Shown in pieces: positions 33,438 through 43,857 of a DNA stretch of 64,000 nucleotides. The stretch covers positions 742,000 to 805,999 of the forward strand of contig JAZDSV010000002.1 in assembly GCA_036784855.1 (NCBI GenBank), read 5' to 3'. The position numbers and the translations under genes are program-made. The notes under the pieces are model-generated. The model was not told the DNA's origin and made no database searches. It saw only the letters and a list, made by a program, of their open reading frames with translations. The DNA comes from Aphelidium insulamus (Eukaryota; Aphelidiomycota; Aphelidea; Aphelidiaceae). Within the stretch, counting starts at the first letter, position 1, and each line of letters begins with the position of its first letter.

Positions 33438-34112
33438 TCAGGCGACCAGCGCCGTGGCACGAATGTCGGCCAGGTCCGTGGAATCTGACGGTGTGGCGAT
33501 GCACAGAGACTGCGCTGAGCGGTGATGCTCCGCCCGCGCAGATGTGGGTGTGCGGCATGTGGCCGTGGTCACTGACGCGCTGAACCGGTGCTGCGTGTAT
33601 GCCGGCGTGGCGCCAATGATACTGCTGGTGCTGTTGCTGCTGTCATCCAGCGCTGGATGGGCGGGCGGAGAGTATGGCGGCGGTGGGGACATTGTGACAT
33701 GGCATTGCTGCTGCTGTCCAGTACTACCACCACCACCACCACCACCACCCCACATAAGCGGGGGCAAATGACCAGTGTTTAGTGCAGGCAGACGCGGCGA
33801 ACACACGTCGCGCCACTGTCCATTCACCAGTGCTTGGGGCCGAATGATGGCGGCACCGATTGCCTCCTCCGCATCGCACACCACACTGTTGCGTCGACTG
33901 GCGCCGGCGGCCGTGTCCTGTGTGGCGGTGGATGACGAGACGGTGGTGCAGCACATCTGCGCCGACTGTTTGGGGTGCAGGAATAGGTAGCGCTGTCGGC
34001 GGCTGCGGCGACGCCTGCCCGGATCGCCCAGCCATCGCAGCAGCATGAACATTGACGACGCAACCGCCGCCAGCAGGAACATGACTATGGTGAGCACTAC
34101 GGGGTCCAGCAT
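33438..34112 (-). CDS. Single-pass membrane protein with PPxY motif
   Basis: This single exon of 224 residues has a membrane span at the extreme N-terminus, 'VVLTIVMFLLAAVASSMFML', followed by Arg-rich 'RRRRSRRQR', so the long C-terminal part should be cytosolic. That part contains a run of eight glycines and the motif 'PPPPYSPP', a class I WW-domain ligand (PPxY), as used by proteins that recruit NEDD4-type ligases. The architecture resembles WBP1/VOPP1-like adaptors but homology cannot be shown from motif alone. Confidence 0.6.
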   Translation of the reverse strand: MLDPVVLTIVMFLLAAVASSMFMLLRWLGDPGRRRRSRRQRYLFLHPKQSAQMCCTTVSSSTATQDTAAGASRRNSVVCDAEEAIGAAIIRPQALVNGQWRDVCSPRLPALNTGHLPPLMWGGGGGGGGSTGQQQQCHVTMSPPPPYSPPAHPALDDSSNSTSSIIGATPAYTQHRFSASVTTATCRTPTSARAEHHRSAQSLCIATPSDSTDLADIRATALVA

Positions 34113-34346
34113 TTATATAACTAAGTGCGGGCGGGATATGAGTTGAGGGATAAAGTAGAAGTAGAAGTAGAAGTGGATAAAAGTGTGGAATGGACACAAG
34201 CCAGGATGAAACATGGCGGTGACACAAGCGACGCACAGAGTTGCACAAGATGGTCAAATATATTTTGCACATAGACATACTTCTCTTTCATTCTATACAT
34301 TCTGATATCTGTGTACAGTATACAACTCTAATGCCAATGTCTATTG

Positions 34347-34618
34347 TTACGCGCCCACCTGCATCATTGCGGCGTCAAGTGGATTGATGGCGGACTGAGT
34401 GGTCAGACCAACTGCCGCCTCGGCCTCTTCAAGCGTGTACGGCGTCTCCTTTAATTGCTTTGACCCTAGATATATATTATAAGATGGAATGGAATATAAA
34501 AGATACAGATACGCACCGCTTCTTGTGCAGCTTGGACTTGCGGTGGTCCGTCAGTGACGCCTCGTCCACAAAGTATCGGCTGCATGGCGCGTCAACATTA
34601 CATGCATGGCCATACAGG

Positions 34619-34663
<45 letters not shown>

Positions 34664-34879
34664 CAGATTATTGACGTGCCTGCATTCAACGCAGTGGAAT
34701 TGCGCGCCACCAGGAATCTCGTCCGCCACCTCATCCACACTGGGCAGCAGGGGATCTGGACGGCCGCGCGTTATATCCGCGCATATCTGGTCCAGGTCCT
34801 GGGTGCGTGCACGGGTGCGGGCCTTGCGCGATGTGTCGCGTCGTGCGTGGTGTGTGCGCGATCGTCTCAGGCGGCCCAT
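34347..34879 (-). CDS. ZNF593: Bud20/ZNF593 ribosome-biogenesis zinc finger protein
   Basis: Three exons (34680-34879, 34513-34579, 34347-34457) give 125 residues. It starts 'MGRLRRSRTHHARRD', continues 'TQDLDQICADITRGRPDP', and has one C2H2 finger 'FHCVECSRYFVDEASL' with His pair in 'DHRKSKLHKKR'. The conserved tail is 'QLKETPYTLEEAEAAVG'. Bud20 is a shuttling pre-60S factor. The first intron (34580-34679) closes only as GC-AG (GCACGT donor) and holds a CA/TA microsatellite. The second (34458-34512) is ambiguous: a canonical GT-AG splice replaces the expected Ser-Lys by Cys, while the best protein match would need a non-canonical boundary. It starts 20 bp after the RBFA stop on the same strand. 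Confidence 0.85.
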
Positions 34880-34899
34880 TAGTGTACTTTTCACAAGTG

Positions 34900-36018
34900 C
34901 TATCTATTAAGGTCAACATTCACGTTCTTGCCCGTTTCCACTTCAGCCAAGAGGCGCTGTGTTCTTTCACGGTGCAGCAGATCGCGGTCCAGGCTGAATG
35001 TGAGTACGGGCGATTCTCGCAGATATGACAGCGTGTCGGTCAAGTGCCATCGCAGTTGCTTCTTGACGCGCTCCAGCGATTCTTCAATCATTTCCTGCAT
35101 CGCATGTGTTATGTCAAAATATTAACACAGCGGTCATTTGACGTGCCGTAGTCACTGATGGGTCGGCATTTGTGGGCAGCCAGCGGACATGCACACTACG
35201 CAGATTCTTGGATGCTTGTGCCTGGGCATGTTATAGTTGTGCTCTTACGATAGCTGATATTTGCACACATATATAATATATATATACATATCCATGCAAT
35301 GGACTACTTACACCGGTGATGACGAGGTGTATGGACTGGAGGGGACGTATATGAGAGAAGCGCTGAAGCAATAGTTCGGACACTGTTCGCATGGCCACAT
35401 CCGCTAGGCGATGTTGCCGCCTAGATGGCATCGGGTTCAATAATGGTTCCATGCTGCCGTCATGGTGTGGCCGAATCTGCTGCGGTGCCAAGTATTCCAC
35501 CGACTACATCATTTAAACATAAATATAGCTTACAATAATATATATATATATATATATAATAAATCGATATATACACGTACGGGGACGGTCTCGGCGGCAT
35601 TCATGGGATCTGTGGCGGCTTCCAGACGCCGTTTTAGCGCCGGCTTCAACTTGCCCTTACGTTCGGTGCCACGGACTTTATCCGGCAAGGCGCTACACTG
35701 CCTGATGGCCTGCAGAGACGCGGCATCGGGCAGACGGCGCTCATGTGCTGGTTTCCGCAACTCTGCCTCCACCGCTGAGAGGTGGCGCGGCGATCGGCGT
35801 GGCAAGGGCGGTGCATTGCGCGGTATCAGTTGCAGCGGTACTGCGGTGGAATCAGCGGCGCGTGCCGTGGTCGCTGTGTCGCTATCGTCGCCCCGCACAG
35901 CACCGCCGGGCGTCATCCATCCCGGGGGCAGTGCCGACGACGAGTATCGCTGTGTGAATGGCAAGCGTACCCTCGCTGCCGCCAGTCTATCCGTACCAGT
36001 TAACGCGCGTCGCCACAT
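34900..36018 (-). CDS. RBFA: Mitochondrial ribosome-binding factor A
   Basis: Four exons (35581-36018, 35312-35503, 35129-35221, 34900-35094) with introns of 77, 90 and 34 nt give 305 residues. The N-terminus 'MWRRALTGTDRLAAARVRLP' is a mitochondrial targeting sequence, then about 130 variable residues precede the RBFA domain: 'HRLADVAMRTVSELLLQRF', 'SKNLRSVHVRWLPTN', and 'QLRWHLTDTLSYLRESPVLT' with 'FSLDRDLLHRERTQRLL'. RBFA helps mature the small mitochondrial ribosomal subunit rRNA. The KH-like core is present though divergent. Confidence 0.78.
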
Positions 36019-36508
36019 TGTATGTGTCACTGTGGGCGCGTCAAAGAGATTGCAGTGCGCGGGTGATTTAATGTAAGCAAGATACTTTAATCGATGCTTT
36101 GTTGAAGCCTTAAGCCTTTACTTGCATAACTTAAATACTACGTAAATAAGCCCCTCTAGAACTTTATTGTGTGCTGCCGTTCGGTAAAGTCGGTAAAACG
36201 TACTGTGACGGTGACTTCAAATGCCAGAAAATACCAATATAGTTGTTGTTATGGTCGTCTCTTTGCAGCAAGTCTCTAAAAGTTTAGACAGATTTGCTCT
36301 ATGGAAATCTATCATGGCTCATTGTGGCGATATTTGCGCCAAGTAACTCAAAAGTCCGGAGAGGATTAGCCGTTAATATTGCCGCAAGCACTGAACGACT
36401 GCAATATATGCAATTTCAGATTCCAATGCTGCTGCGCAATGTACAGATGGACAGGTTTCAATAGTCCGCTAATGCTGGACGTGAAGCATTTAATACACGG
36501 CCAATTGC
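36019..36508. promoter_or_regulatory. Divergent spacer between RBFA and pterin dehydratase
   Basis: This 490-bp region is AT-rich. It must include both promoters. I saw no tRNA, snRNA, repeat or extra exon in it. Confidence 0.4.
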
Positions 36509-36937
36509 ATGCTGCGGATCGCTGTGAGAAGATTTGCAATGAGCACCATGGCAGCAGCTAAACTGACGTCGGCGGAGCGCACGGAACTTTTGCAGCCGCT
36601 GCTGCTCAGCAGTCCCAGCGCCGCCAGCAACACCACACCCACTCCACCCACCGCCACCCTGGTCACGCCAACCACGCCGCACACACCGTGGCAAATGGTG
36701 GATGGGGATCGCGACGCCATCCACAAGACATTCACATTCGCCGACTTTAACGCCGCGTTCGGCTTCATGACCCGGGTGGCATTGCGTGCCGATGCCGTGA
36801 ACCACCATCCCGAGTGGTTCAACTGCTACAACCGCGTGGAGATCACACTGAGCACGCATGACTGCGGCGGTCTGAGTCGACGTGATGTGGATATGGCGCG
36901 CTTCTGTGACGCCGTTGCTGCCACCACCGCCAAGTAG
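36509..36937 (+). CDS. PCBD1: Pterin-4a-carbinolamine dehydratase
   Basis: This single exon of 142 residues matches PCBD closely: '[20 protein letters not shown]', '[20 protein letters not shown]' and '[20 protein letters not shown]'. The active-site His residues in the 'NHHPEW' motif and 'STHDCGGL' are present. It dehydrates 4a-hydroxytetrahydrobiopterin after aromatic amino acid hydroxylation. The first ATG gives '[11 protein letters not shown]', a possible short mitochondrial presequence; a start at the next Met would give a cytosolic form. A Pro/Thr-rich insertion of about 20 residues lies before the conserved core. Confidence 0.9.
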   Translation: MLRIAVRRFAMSTMAAAKLTSAERTELLQPLLLSSPSAASNTTPTPPTATLVTPTTPHTPWQMVDGDRDAIHKTFTFADFNAAFGFMTRVALRADAVNHHPEWFNCYNRVEITLSTHDCGGLSRRDVDMARFCDAVAATTAK

Positions 36938-37149
36938 AGTCCTGCTTGACATGCCAAGCTAGTCGGGAATAAAATAAATATAAGTATCTAGTATATTTAG
37001 TAGTATTGCCTTCAGTGCCTGTAGATGTATTTACACCAAAATATTATACACACAGCGCCGTGTAATGACGGATGTAGAATGTATTTGCAGATTAAGTATT
37101 GTAACTGACGGTAGGTTGGTAGGTCTTCAGTAGTATGTGGTGGATGGCA

Positions 37150-38124
37150 CTACAGGCGCACGGAGCCGGCGCCGCGCATGATCTCGTCCACCAGCCCGGC
37201 CGGGACAGACTTTTTGCGCGTCGACTTTTTCCCAGGCGCCTTGCCCATTGCGGATGGAGCGGCGTTGGCGGTGGCCAGTTTGGCTGGCAGTGCCGCCAGA
37301 GCCTTGGACATTTCGGGACTGAGCGGAGTGCTGCTGATGTCCTCTTGGTCGTCCTCAGAGGACACGGATGACGACGACGACGATGAGGAAGAGTCGCCGT
37401 CCATGCCGCCGCCACTGTGGGCCGCCATGTCCAGCATGTCGCGGCGGGACGCTTCAATCTCGGCGGAGCGCAGGTTCAGCGTGCGGTTCTGCCGGGCCAG
37501 CAGCAGTTCCGCGTCGCAGTTTGGGTTCCGTTTCGACTTGAGAATGGAGTGGTGGGGTTCCGCTGGGTGGTGCCAGTGGTGGTGGTGGTGGTGGGTGTTG
37601 TGGTGCAGATGTGTCAGTGGGGCCGCGTGCTGTGCCTGCCTAGCACTTGCACTTCCAACACTTGCACCAACAAGTCCACCAGCCGAGTGAGTAGCGGTGG
37701 TACTCTTGGTACTAGGTGATACATTGGTGTCCCGTCCAGCAGCTAGCGACGGTGCATCGGCGTGGTTGCCATGCTCTTCGGACACGTGTCCATCGTCCGC
37801 ATCCTCCGAGTGGCACGACGAGTGCGACGACGAGTTGAATCCCTCAGCACGCGCGGCAGCACGCTTCAAGGCCTTCTTGCTGGGCAGTGTCCAGCACACG
37901 TTCTTGGACATGTCGAACTGGACGTGGCGATGGAGCAGCATGTCCTTTGCCAGCGGTGTGGCGGTGTCGCCGCCGCCTGCTGCCGATTCCACATTGGCTG
38001 TACCTCGCACCTGCGACATGCTGCGTACGGCCATGTGGCGTGCGTGTCGTTGTTGCTGTAGCTGCCGGGCGGTTAGATATGTGCTGCGAGCGTCCATCGA
38101 TGGATCACTCACCTTGGACGGCAT
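37150..38124 (-). CDS. Unknown His- and Ser-rich protein
   Basis: An open frame of 324 residues runs from the ATG at 38124. A 51-nt in-frame segment (38062-38112) starts GTGAGT, contains CTAAC and ends GGCAG, so it is probably an intron; its removal gives 307 residues. The protein has a Lys/Arg patch 'PSKKALKRAAARAEGF', a His run in 'HHNTHHHHHHWHH', a short motif 'SILKSKRNPNCDAELLLARQ', an acidic Ser tract, and a basic 'GKAPGKKSTRKKSVP' near the C-terminus. It looks largely disordered and nuclear. No family is recognised. Confidence 0.5.
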   Translation of the reverse strand: MPSKVSDPSMDARSTYLTARQLQQQRHARHMAVRSMSQVRGTANVESAAGGGDTATPLAKDMLLHRHVQFDMSKNVCWTLPSKKALKRAAARAEGFNSSSHSSCHSEDADDGHVSEEHGNHADAPSLAAGRDTNVSPSTKSTTATHSAGGLVGASVGSASARQAQHAAPLTHLHHNTHHHHHHWHHPAEPHHSILKSKRNPNCDAELLLARQNRTLNLRSAEIEASRRDMLDMAAHSGGGMDGDSSSSSSSSSVSSEDDQEDISSTPLSPEMSKALAALPAKLATANAAPSAMGKAPGKKSTRKKSVPAGLVDEIMRGAGSVRL

Positions 38125-38608
38125 GTGGTGGAGCTGGAATCGAAAGTGGACTGTGCAGAGAGAGAGACGACAGGACGAGAGGGGTACGAAACAGGTGGGT
38201 GGAGTGGAATGGGTATGGCGGAGAGACGGAAGCAACGTCGCACTGGCCACGACGGCGAAAGAAATATCAATGACGACAGAGCGCGGCGCCGCAATTTGCG
38301 CTGTGGGAATTCATCACTCCTCGTGGCGCTCTCTGATTGGCTGAGCCGCAGGAATGGAAATTGTTCTGGAAAGCGGAGGAATCAGCGGGAATATTGAAAT
38401 TTGAAACCCTCTGTAATTAAATATCGTTGCTTTAAAATTTTTCCATTTCAGCAATTTGTGAAGCATTCAGCATTGTGCACTGTGGTGTAGTTGTATCAGT
38501 CATGGACGCTGTAACTCACCTCTCCACTCAGCTAAAACAAAACAGATATACAAAATTATTCACAGAAACATCCACCACAAGATTTATGAACCATCAATAT
38601 CTCATCAA
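38125..38608. other. Spacer between ClpP and the His-rich gene
   Basis: The 484 bp hold the promoter of the His-rich gene and the 3' region of ClpP, both on the minus strand. No exon or RNA gene is recognised. Confidence 0.4.
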
Positions 38609-39686
38609 CTAGGAAGACGACTGAACCGACGAGTCATCGGCAGGAATGGGCGCCGATTCATCCGGCGGTGTTTCAATCTGGTCACGGCTCTCAATTACCT
38701 TGTCTATGAGACCGAATGCAACGGCCTCCACCGGCGACATGAAATTGTCACGCTCAACCGAGCGTTCTGCACAAGTATTAAGCACATTTACCAGGTGATA
38801 GAGGCCAAGTACCAATTCGTTCAATGTTCTGCTTGGTGTGTTTAACGTAGAGTCCGTTCAGTCGGTCGCGCAGAGAGAGAATTTCGCGGGCATGAATGTC
38901 CACATCGCTGGCTTGTCCCTATTAGCGGTGAACTTGACAATACGGTGCATTAATTGCACGATACGCACATGATAACCACCAATTGGCTGATGGATCATTA
39001 TGCGGGCATTCGGCAGTGCGTAGCGATATCCAGTCGCACCTGCCGTCAGCAGCAACGATCCCATGGACGCTGTAAATTGTTGAATAAGAACACTTCATTA
39101 ACGTAACAGTACAGACCGGCCTGACCCGCGCAAACGGTAGACACCGGGCAACGGATGTACTGCATGGTGTCGTAGATGGCCAGACCGGACGTGACATAGC
39201 CGCCCGGACTGTTGATGTAGAGACTGATGGGCTTCTCGGGGTGGTCGGCCTCGAGAAAGAGTAGCTGTGCCACCACCACTGACGCGGTGCTGTCGTCAAT
39301 CTGTCCATTGATGCAGATTATGCGCTCCTTGAGCAATCGAGAGAAGCTGCGATATTCATGTGTGAGCCATGGAGCTTGTCATGAGGACACAATTCAATAG
39401 GCACATCGTAGCCAAGAAAGCCACACAGATTCAATATGCAATGAAGCTGCAGTGACCTACATGTCCATGGCGCGCTCACCGCCGCGAGGGGTCTGCTCAA
39501 TGACATAGGGCACCAGTGATGCCTGCGGCTGATACAATAGTGAGCAAGGATAAAAGTGTGGTAGACAAATACCTTGGCCGCACTCATCTGCGGGGCAAGC
39601 CATGAGTGTTGGCGGCGCTGATATGTGCGACGCCACAGCGATGATGCCGATAGTGGCATTTTAGCCGCGCCGTAAGCCCGGAGCAT
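38609..39686 (-). CDS. CLPP: Mitochondrial ClpP protease
   Basis: Six exons (39573-39686, 39461-39522, 39117-39346, 38969-39069, 38813-38918, 38609-38766) give 256 residues. A basic presequence precedes '[20 protein letters not shown]'. The catalytic serine lies in '[16 protein letters not shown]', the histidine in '[12 protein letters not shown]', and the aspartate in the '[20 protein letters not shown]' segment. Oligomerisation helices '[20 protein letters not shown]' are conserved. It should form a tetradecamer with a ClpX-type unfoldase in the matrix. Introns are 50, 114, 47, 50 and 46 nt. The C-terminal tail is Asp/Ser/Pro-rich. Confidence 0.95.
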
Positions 39687-39738
39687 TATGTGTGTAAATA
39701 TAAAATAGAAGTGAGTAGCCGTTTCACCGTGTGGAAAA

Positions 39739-39764
39739 ATTGTGACAAAAAAGGGGGAAAAATA
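39739..39764 (-). terminator. Pol III T-tract terminator of the tRNA-Glu gene
   Basis: Downstream of the tRNA on the minus strand the sequence contains TTTTT and then TTTTTT separated by a C-rich patch, as expected for RNA polymerase III termination. Confidence 0.7.
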
Positions 39765-39836
39765 TTCCGCATCGGGGAATTGAACCCCGGCCGTCTCGGT
39801 GAGAGCGAGAAATCCTAGCCACTAGACCAATGCGGA
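39765..39836 (-). tRNA. tRNA-Glu (anticodon CUC)
   Basis: The 72-nt gene folds as a full cloverleaf. Acceptor stem TCCGCAT pairs with ATGCGGA; the D-arm region is GGTCTAGTGGCTAGGAT. The anticodon stem TCTCG/CGAGA closes loop CTCTCAC with anticodon CTC, and the T stem CGGGG/CCCCG closes loop TTCAATT. The usual internal A and B boxes are present and there is no intron. On its 3' side a run of six Ts can serve as the RNA polymerase III terminator. Confidence 0.95.
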
Positions 39837-39979
39837 TTGTGCTTCTCGACAGCTGCACTTTTTTATGATCTTGCTTGTCATCTATACTTTCCTCTATTAG
39901 TCTGTGTGTGATCCGTGTGCGCATTAAACGCGCTCGCGCCAATTGCCGCCAACGACATCGCACCGCCACCGCCGCCGCC

Positions 39980-42714
39980 ATGATGTACCACCGCGAGTTC
40001 ATGCTGCGCAGCAAGGACGATGACTGGTCACCCGATGACCTGCACGACTCGTATCCCGTGCTGACACCCGCCATGGGCCTGTCAGCCCCACCGTCAGAGA
40101 GTGCCCGTGCCGACCCGCTGATGCTTGACGGTGGCGCGGATGGGGACGCGTTCGAGTGGGATGCTTCCTCGTCTGGGGCACACGTGGACCCTCTGCCTCG
40201 TGGCAGTGCTGTCGTTGCGGTGGATGGGCAGGCCGGCGACTACGGCGTGGGTGACGGTCGCACCAAAGGCGGAATGGCCGGCACCGTCTCAGACCCGTGG
40301 ACATTTGACCTGCGGGATTCTCCATCACCAGAACCAGCGGCATCGTCGTCTAAAAAGTTGCTGGCAATGCCTGCAGTCGAAACGCTACATGCGCCACCGC
40401 CTCGTTCCCCATCTCGTGGGCCGCCGCTTGTGTTTGACAGCTTTGGCGACAGCGGTGAGCCGAGGCCGCGCGCCGATTCACGGCCCGACGTGGAAGACGA
40501 CCCCGAAGAAGAGGATATCGGCCGGGAGTACGAGTATGATTTCGGCGAAGATTTCCGTGACACTGCCGTGGCAATCGAGGATGATCCCACCGCCGCGCTG
40601 GACACCTCGATGCTATCTCTAGTAGCGGCTGGTGATGCCACGCCATCAACAACGAGCATGACACGGTGCATACTTCCCGTGGCAATGGTGCCGCGCATGG
40701 TCTCTCAGCGAGTACTGGACGCATTGTGCGACCGGTTCTCGGTGCGGGCGTCCTTGCGCACCGATCCTGCCGCGCCACTACGGGCGGTGTTGGTACTGCG
40801 CGGGGCCGTTGACAGCTGTCACGAAGCGTTGCGACAACTGCATTTGTGGCGTGCGGATGAGTGGGACCGGGTGGAGGGCGTGTGCCGCATACGGGTGCCT
40901 CAGGTTGCCGTGTCCGCTCTCATTGGTCACGGTGGCCGGGTCATTGGACAGATCAAAAACGCTTCTGGCTGCTACATTCGCGTGCATGACGTGCACGACG
41001 GCAACAACGGTCATGATGCTGCCATAACGATACGGTATGCACGTATTTATATCGATGTGTGTGTACTGTGTGTTACAGTGTTTCATGTATATGATATGGT
41101 TGTTCAGACTGATATATAAACTATCCAGGGGAACTGGACGGGAGCGGCAACATTGCCGAGTGCTGCTACATGAAGCTGTGGTGGGAATTCTGTGCCGTGA
41201 GAGTGGCGGGGCGCCGGTGGAGGCGCATCTAGTTTTGGCCAGACCGTTTCCCAGCAGCGGCGTAGTGGACCTTGTCCCAGTGCCGCACGTGTCTCCCGCA
41301 CAAGAAGAGCAACAAGAGCGGTGTGACTACTTGTTGGACGTGGCTGGAGGCCGCGACGCTGCCGATGAAGACATTAAGCAACAGTCAGAAGCAAACGACG
41401 AACCTACGATGGAATCAAAAGCAACGCCACTCAAATCAGACAAAACGGATCTGCGCGAGGCATTCAGCTGCTTGTCACTGTTCACGGTCCAAAACCATCT
41501 GCGCTTCAATCTACTCTCGCAAGCCAAGCTTCTGTGGCTGGCTACCGCCCGACTGTGCCACTTTTTGTCGCTTGTCTTGTCGCCTGCGGCACAGCACTGC
41601 GTGCAGCATACACAACAGCGACCACCGTTCTCCGTGGTGCAAGCCGAAGTGTCTGCGGGCAAACAGGCATTCAATCTGAACGGCCAGTATCCACCGGCCC
41701 AGTTCCAGGTACCGGACGCATGTGCCCGCACCCACAGCCGCGCGCTGGCCGAGTACTTCAACAGCACCCGCTTCCAGGACAAGATTAGCGGCGAGTGCGC
41801 GCGCGGATTCTGTGACGTACTGCGTCGACAGGGATTCCGGCCACTGCAACCAAATGAGACGGGCGATTGCGATCAGCCAGAGCGGCGCAACCCCGCCGAA
41901 CACTACTCGGTGAACATCTACTGGCGCCACCGGGTAACAATGGAGCGGCACATGACAAAGATGCATGTGGACAAGGACACTGGTAAATACTTCAACTCAA
42001 TTAAGTAATGTATCAATGACAACAAATAGGCGAGTGCAAGCTGGTGCAGTGCCGGGTGAACCGCGCGAAGCCATTCATTGTTGGCTGGCTGCATCCGGTA
42101 ACCGTGCCCGACATTCGTCTGCACATCAAGGCGTACCAGCTGCTGGACTATAGCGACGTGCCAGACTACATGCACCGCGTATGCAACGCACTCAAACTCA
42201 CATTCCACTCGGAACCGGCGTTCGGCGTGACGGTGGACTACCCCCTGTCAGCAGAGATTCCCGTTCGCAAAACATTGCTGCGTGTAGAAGACAAGCAAAT
42301 GTTTGAACGGGATGGCATCCGCGCCACGCTCTCCGAGTAGGTCTATATATCTTTCTATATCTAGGTCTATATCTGTTGTGACTATAGTGTAATTTAATGA
42401 CCTGCAGAGTGTATCAAGCGCATGACAAGGAGCGCGCACATGCCGGGCCGCAGAGGTTTTTCCGACTGGTGTTTAAAAGTCTGCGACTGCGCTCGGCCAT
42501 GTCCAACTACGTGGCTGCAGTGAAGCGGGCCGTGGCAGCAGACATCGAAATGAACAGCTGCACTGGCAGAGCGAATTTGGCAGCACTTGAATTGAAGTTT
42601 AGAAAGTTTGCATGTACAGAAATGACCAGACTGGCTGCCATATGTGAAGACATAAGCAGGCAGGTGCGGTGGGAGTCGATGCCGCACTCTCTGGCAACCA
42701 ATGTTGATGGTTAA
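39980..42714 (+). CDS. KH-domain protein of unrecognised family
   Basis: Four exons (39980-41034, 41129-41982, 42030-42336, 42408-42714) with 94-, 47- and 71-nt introns give 840 residues. The first 230 residues are acidic, Pro/Ser-rich and probably disordered. One KH domain lies at about 308-380, with GxxG loop in 'VSALIGHGGRVIGQIKNASG'; a degenerate copy may precede it ('CILPVAMVPRMVSQRVLDAL'). The C-terminal 400 residues appear folded ('YSVNIYWRHRVTMERHMTKM', 'KPFIVGWLHPVTVPDIRLHI', 'DVPDYMHRVCNALKLTFHSE') but match no domain I know. It is likely an RNA-binding regulator. A Lys/Asp-rich linker separates the two halves. Confidence 0.75.
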
Positions 42715-42761
42715 TACAGATGTGATAAACGTTACCATGTACTCATGTATTCTTATCTAAT

Positions 42762-43694
42762 CTATGGCGTCCCATCAGTGAGACACTGGTCAATGGCAGT
42801 GTCCAGCGCGGGGTTGAGTGTGTGCAGCGGTGTCAGCTGGCAGTCGAATCGTTGGTCGAATGAGAGAATAATGCGCGGCACAGTATCTGCCACGGTGACT
42901 TGGCGGCCGAGAACTCGCGATATCGAGGTTACGCCACGGCCGCCACCCAGACCACACGGAACAAAGTGGTCAAAGTACCGGAGATCAGTGTCGCAGTTGA
43001 GCGCGAACCCGTGCGATGTCACGTGCCGCGACACGTGAATGCCTGCAGACTGTAAGTGGATAGCACAAACGCATATGCATATCAACAAGTATCCGTGTGT
43101 ATAGTACGAGTAGTATATATACACGTGAATATGAGATATGGCACTTGCCCAGGGCAGCAATCTTATTGTGGCCAACCCATACGCCAGTGTCGACACTGCG
43201 CTCCGTCTCAATGCCGAAATCACGGCACGTGTCCATCAGCACCTGTTCCAAGTCGTGCACATAGCACCGCACTCCCGGCGCCCGTCTGTCCAGCAGATTA
43301 ATTACCGGGTACACAACCAGCTGGCCAGGACCATGGAAAGTTGTCTTGCCACCGCGCGGCACCTGAAATAACGCGGCGTTGAGCGGGATGCAGCATATGC
43401 ACACACACATATGCAGACACCAACCTGATGGAAATCAGCACCAAGTGCGCGCAACCGTTGCGCCTCTGCAGTGGACTCGGCGCCCAATAGCCGCCTGCCA
43501 GCGGTATAGACGGGCGTGTGCTGCAGCATCAGCACCACATCGTGATCTACTGGCGGCAGCGGGACGGATGACGTGCTACAGTCTGCACTGCCGTACAGAG
43601 ATTTGAGACGCGCAGCCACAAGCAGCTCTTGCAGCCGGAGAGCGGGCGCATACGGCGTCAACTGCTTGACCAGCTTCACGGCCACGCGACGCAT
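42762..43694 (-). CDS. LIPT2: Lipoyl(octanoyl) transferase
   Basis: Three exons (43425-43694, 43149-43362, 42762-43042) give 254 residues. LipB signatures are present: 'VVLMLQHTPVYTAGRR', 'RGGKTTFHGPGQLVVYPVIN', 'VWVGHNKIAALGIHVSR' and 'VTSHGFALNCDTDLRYFDHF', with the catalytic Cys in 'HFVPCGLGG' and the Lys in 'NKIAALG'. It moves octanoyl groups from acyl-carrier protein to the H protein in mitochondria. The second intron (43043-43148) works only as GC-AG: donor GCAAGT after 'CTGG' restores the Gly of 'AALGIHVSR'. It converges with the KH gene, 47 bp apart. Confidence 0.93.
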
Positions 43695-43857
43695 CGTTTC
43701 CGATGTTCTGTGTGCAGATACACAGATGTATATCGTATCCTGAGCGCTACTTATGTACTCTGTCTGTCTGTCTGCCTGTCTGTCTGCCTGACTGCGCGTT
43801 TCATCATCTAATGCTGTGTATGTAGGAGCACCATTTTATCTATTGTATGTATCGTAG

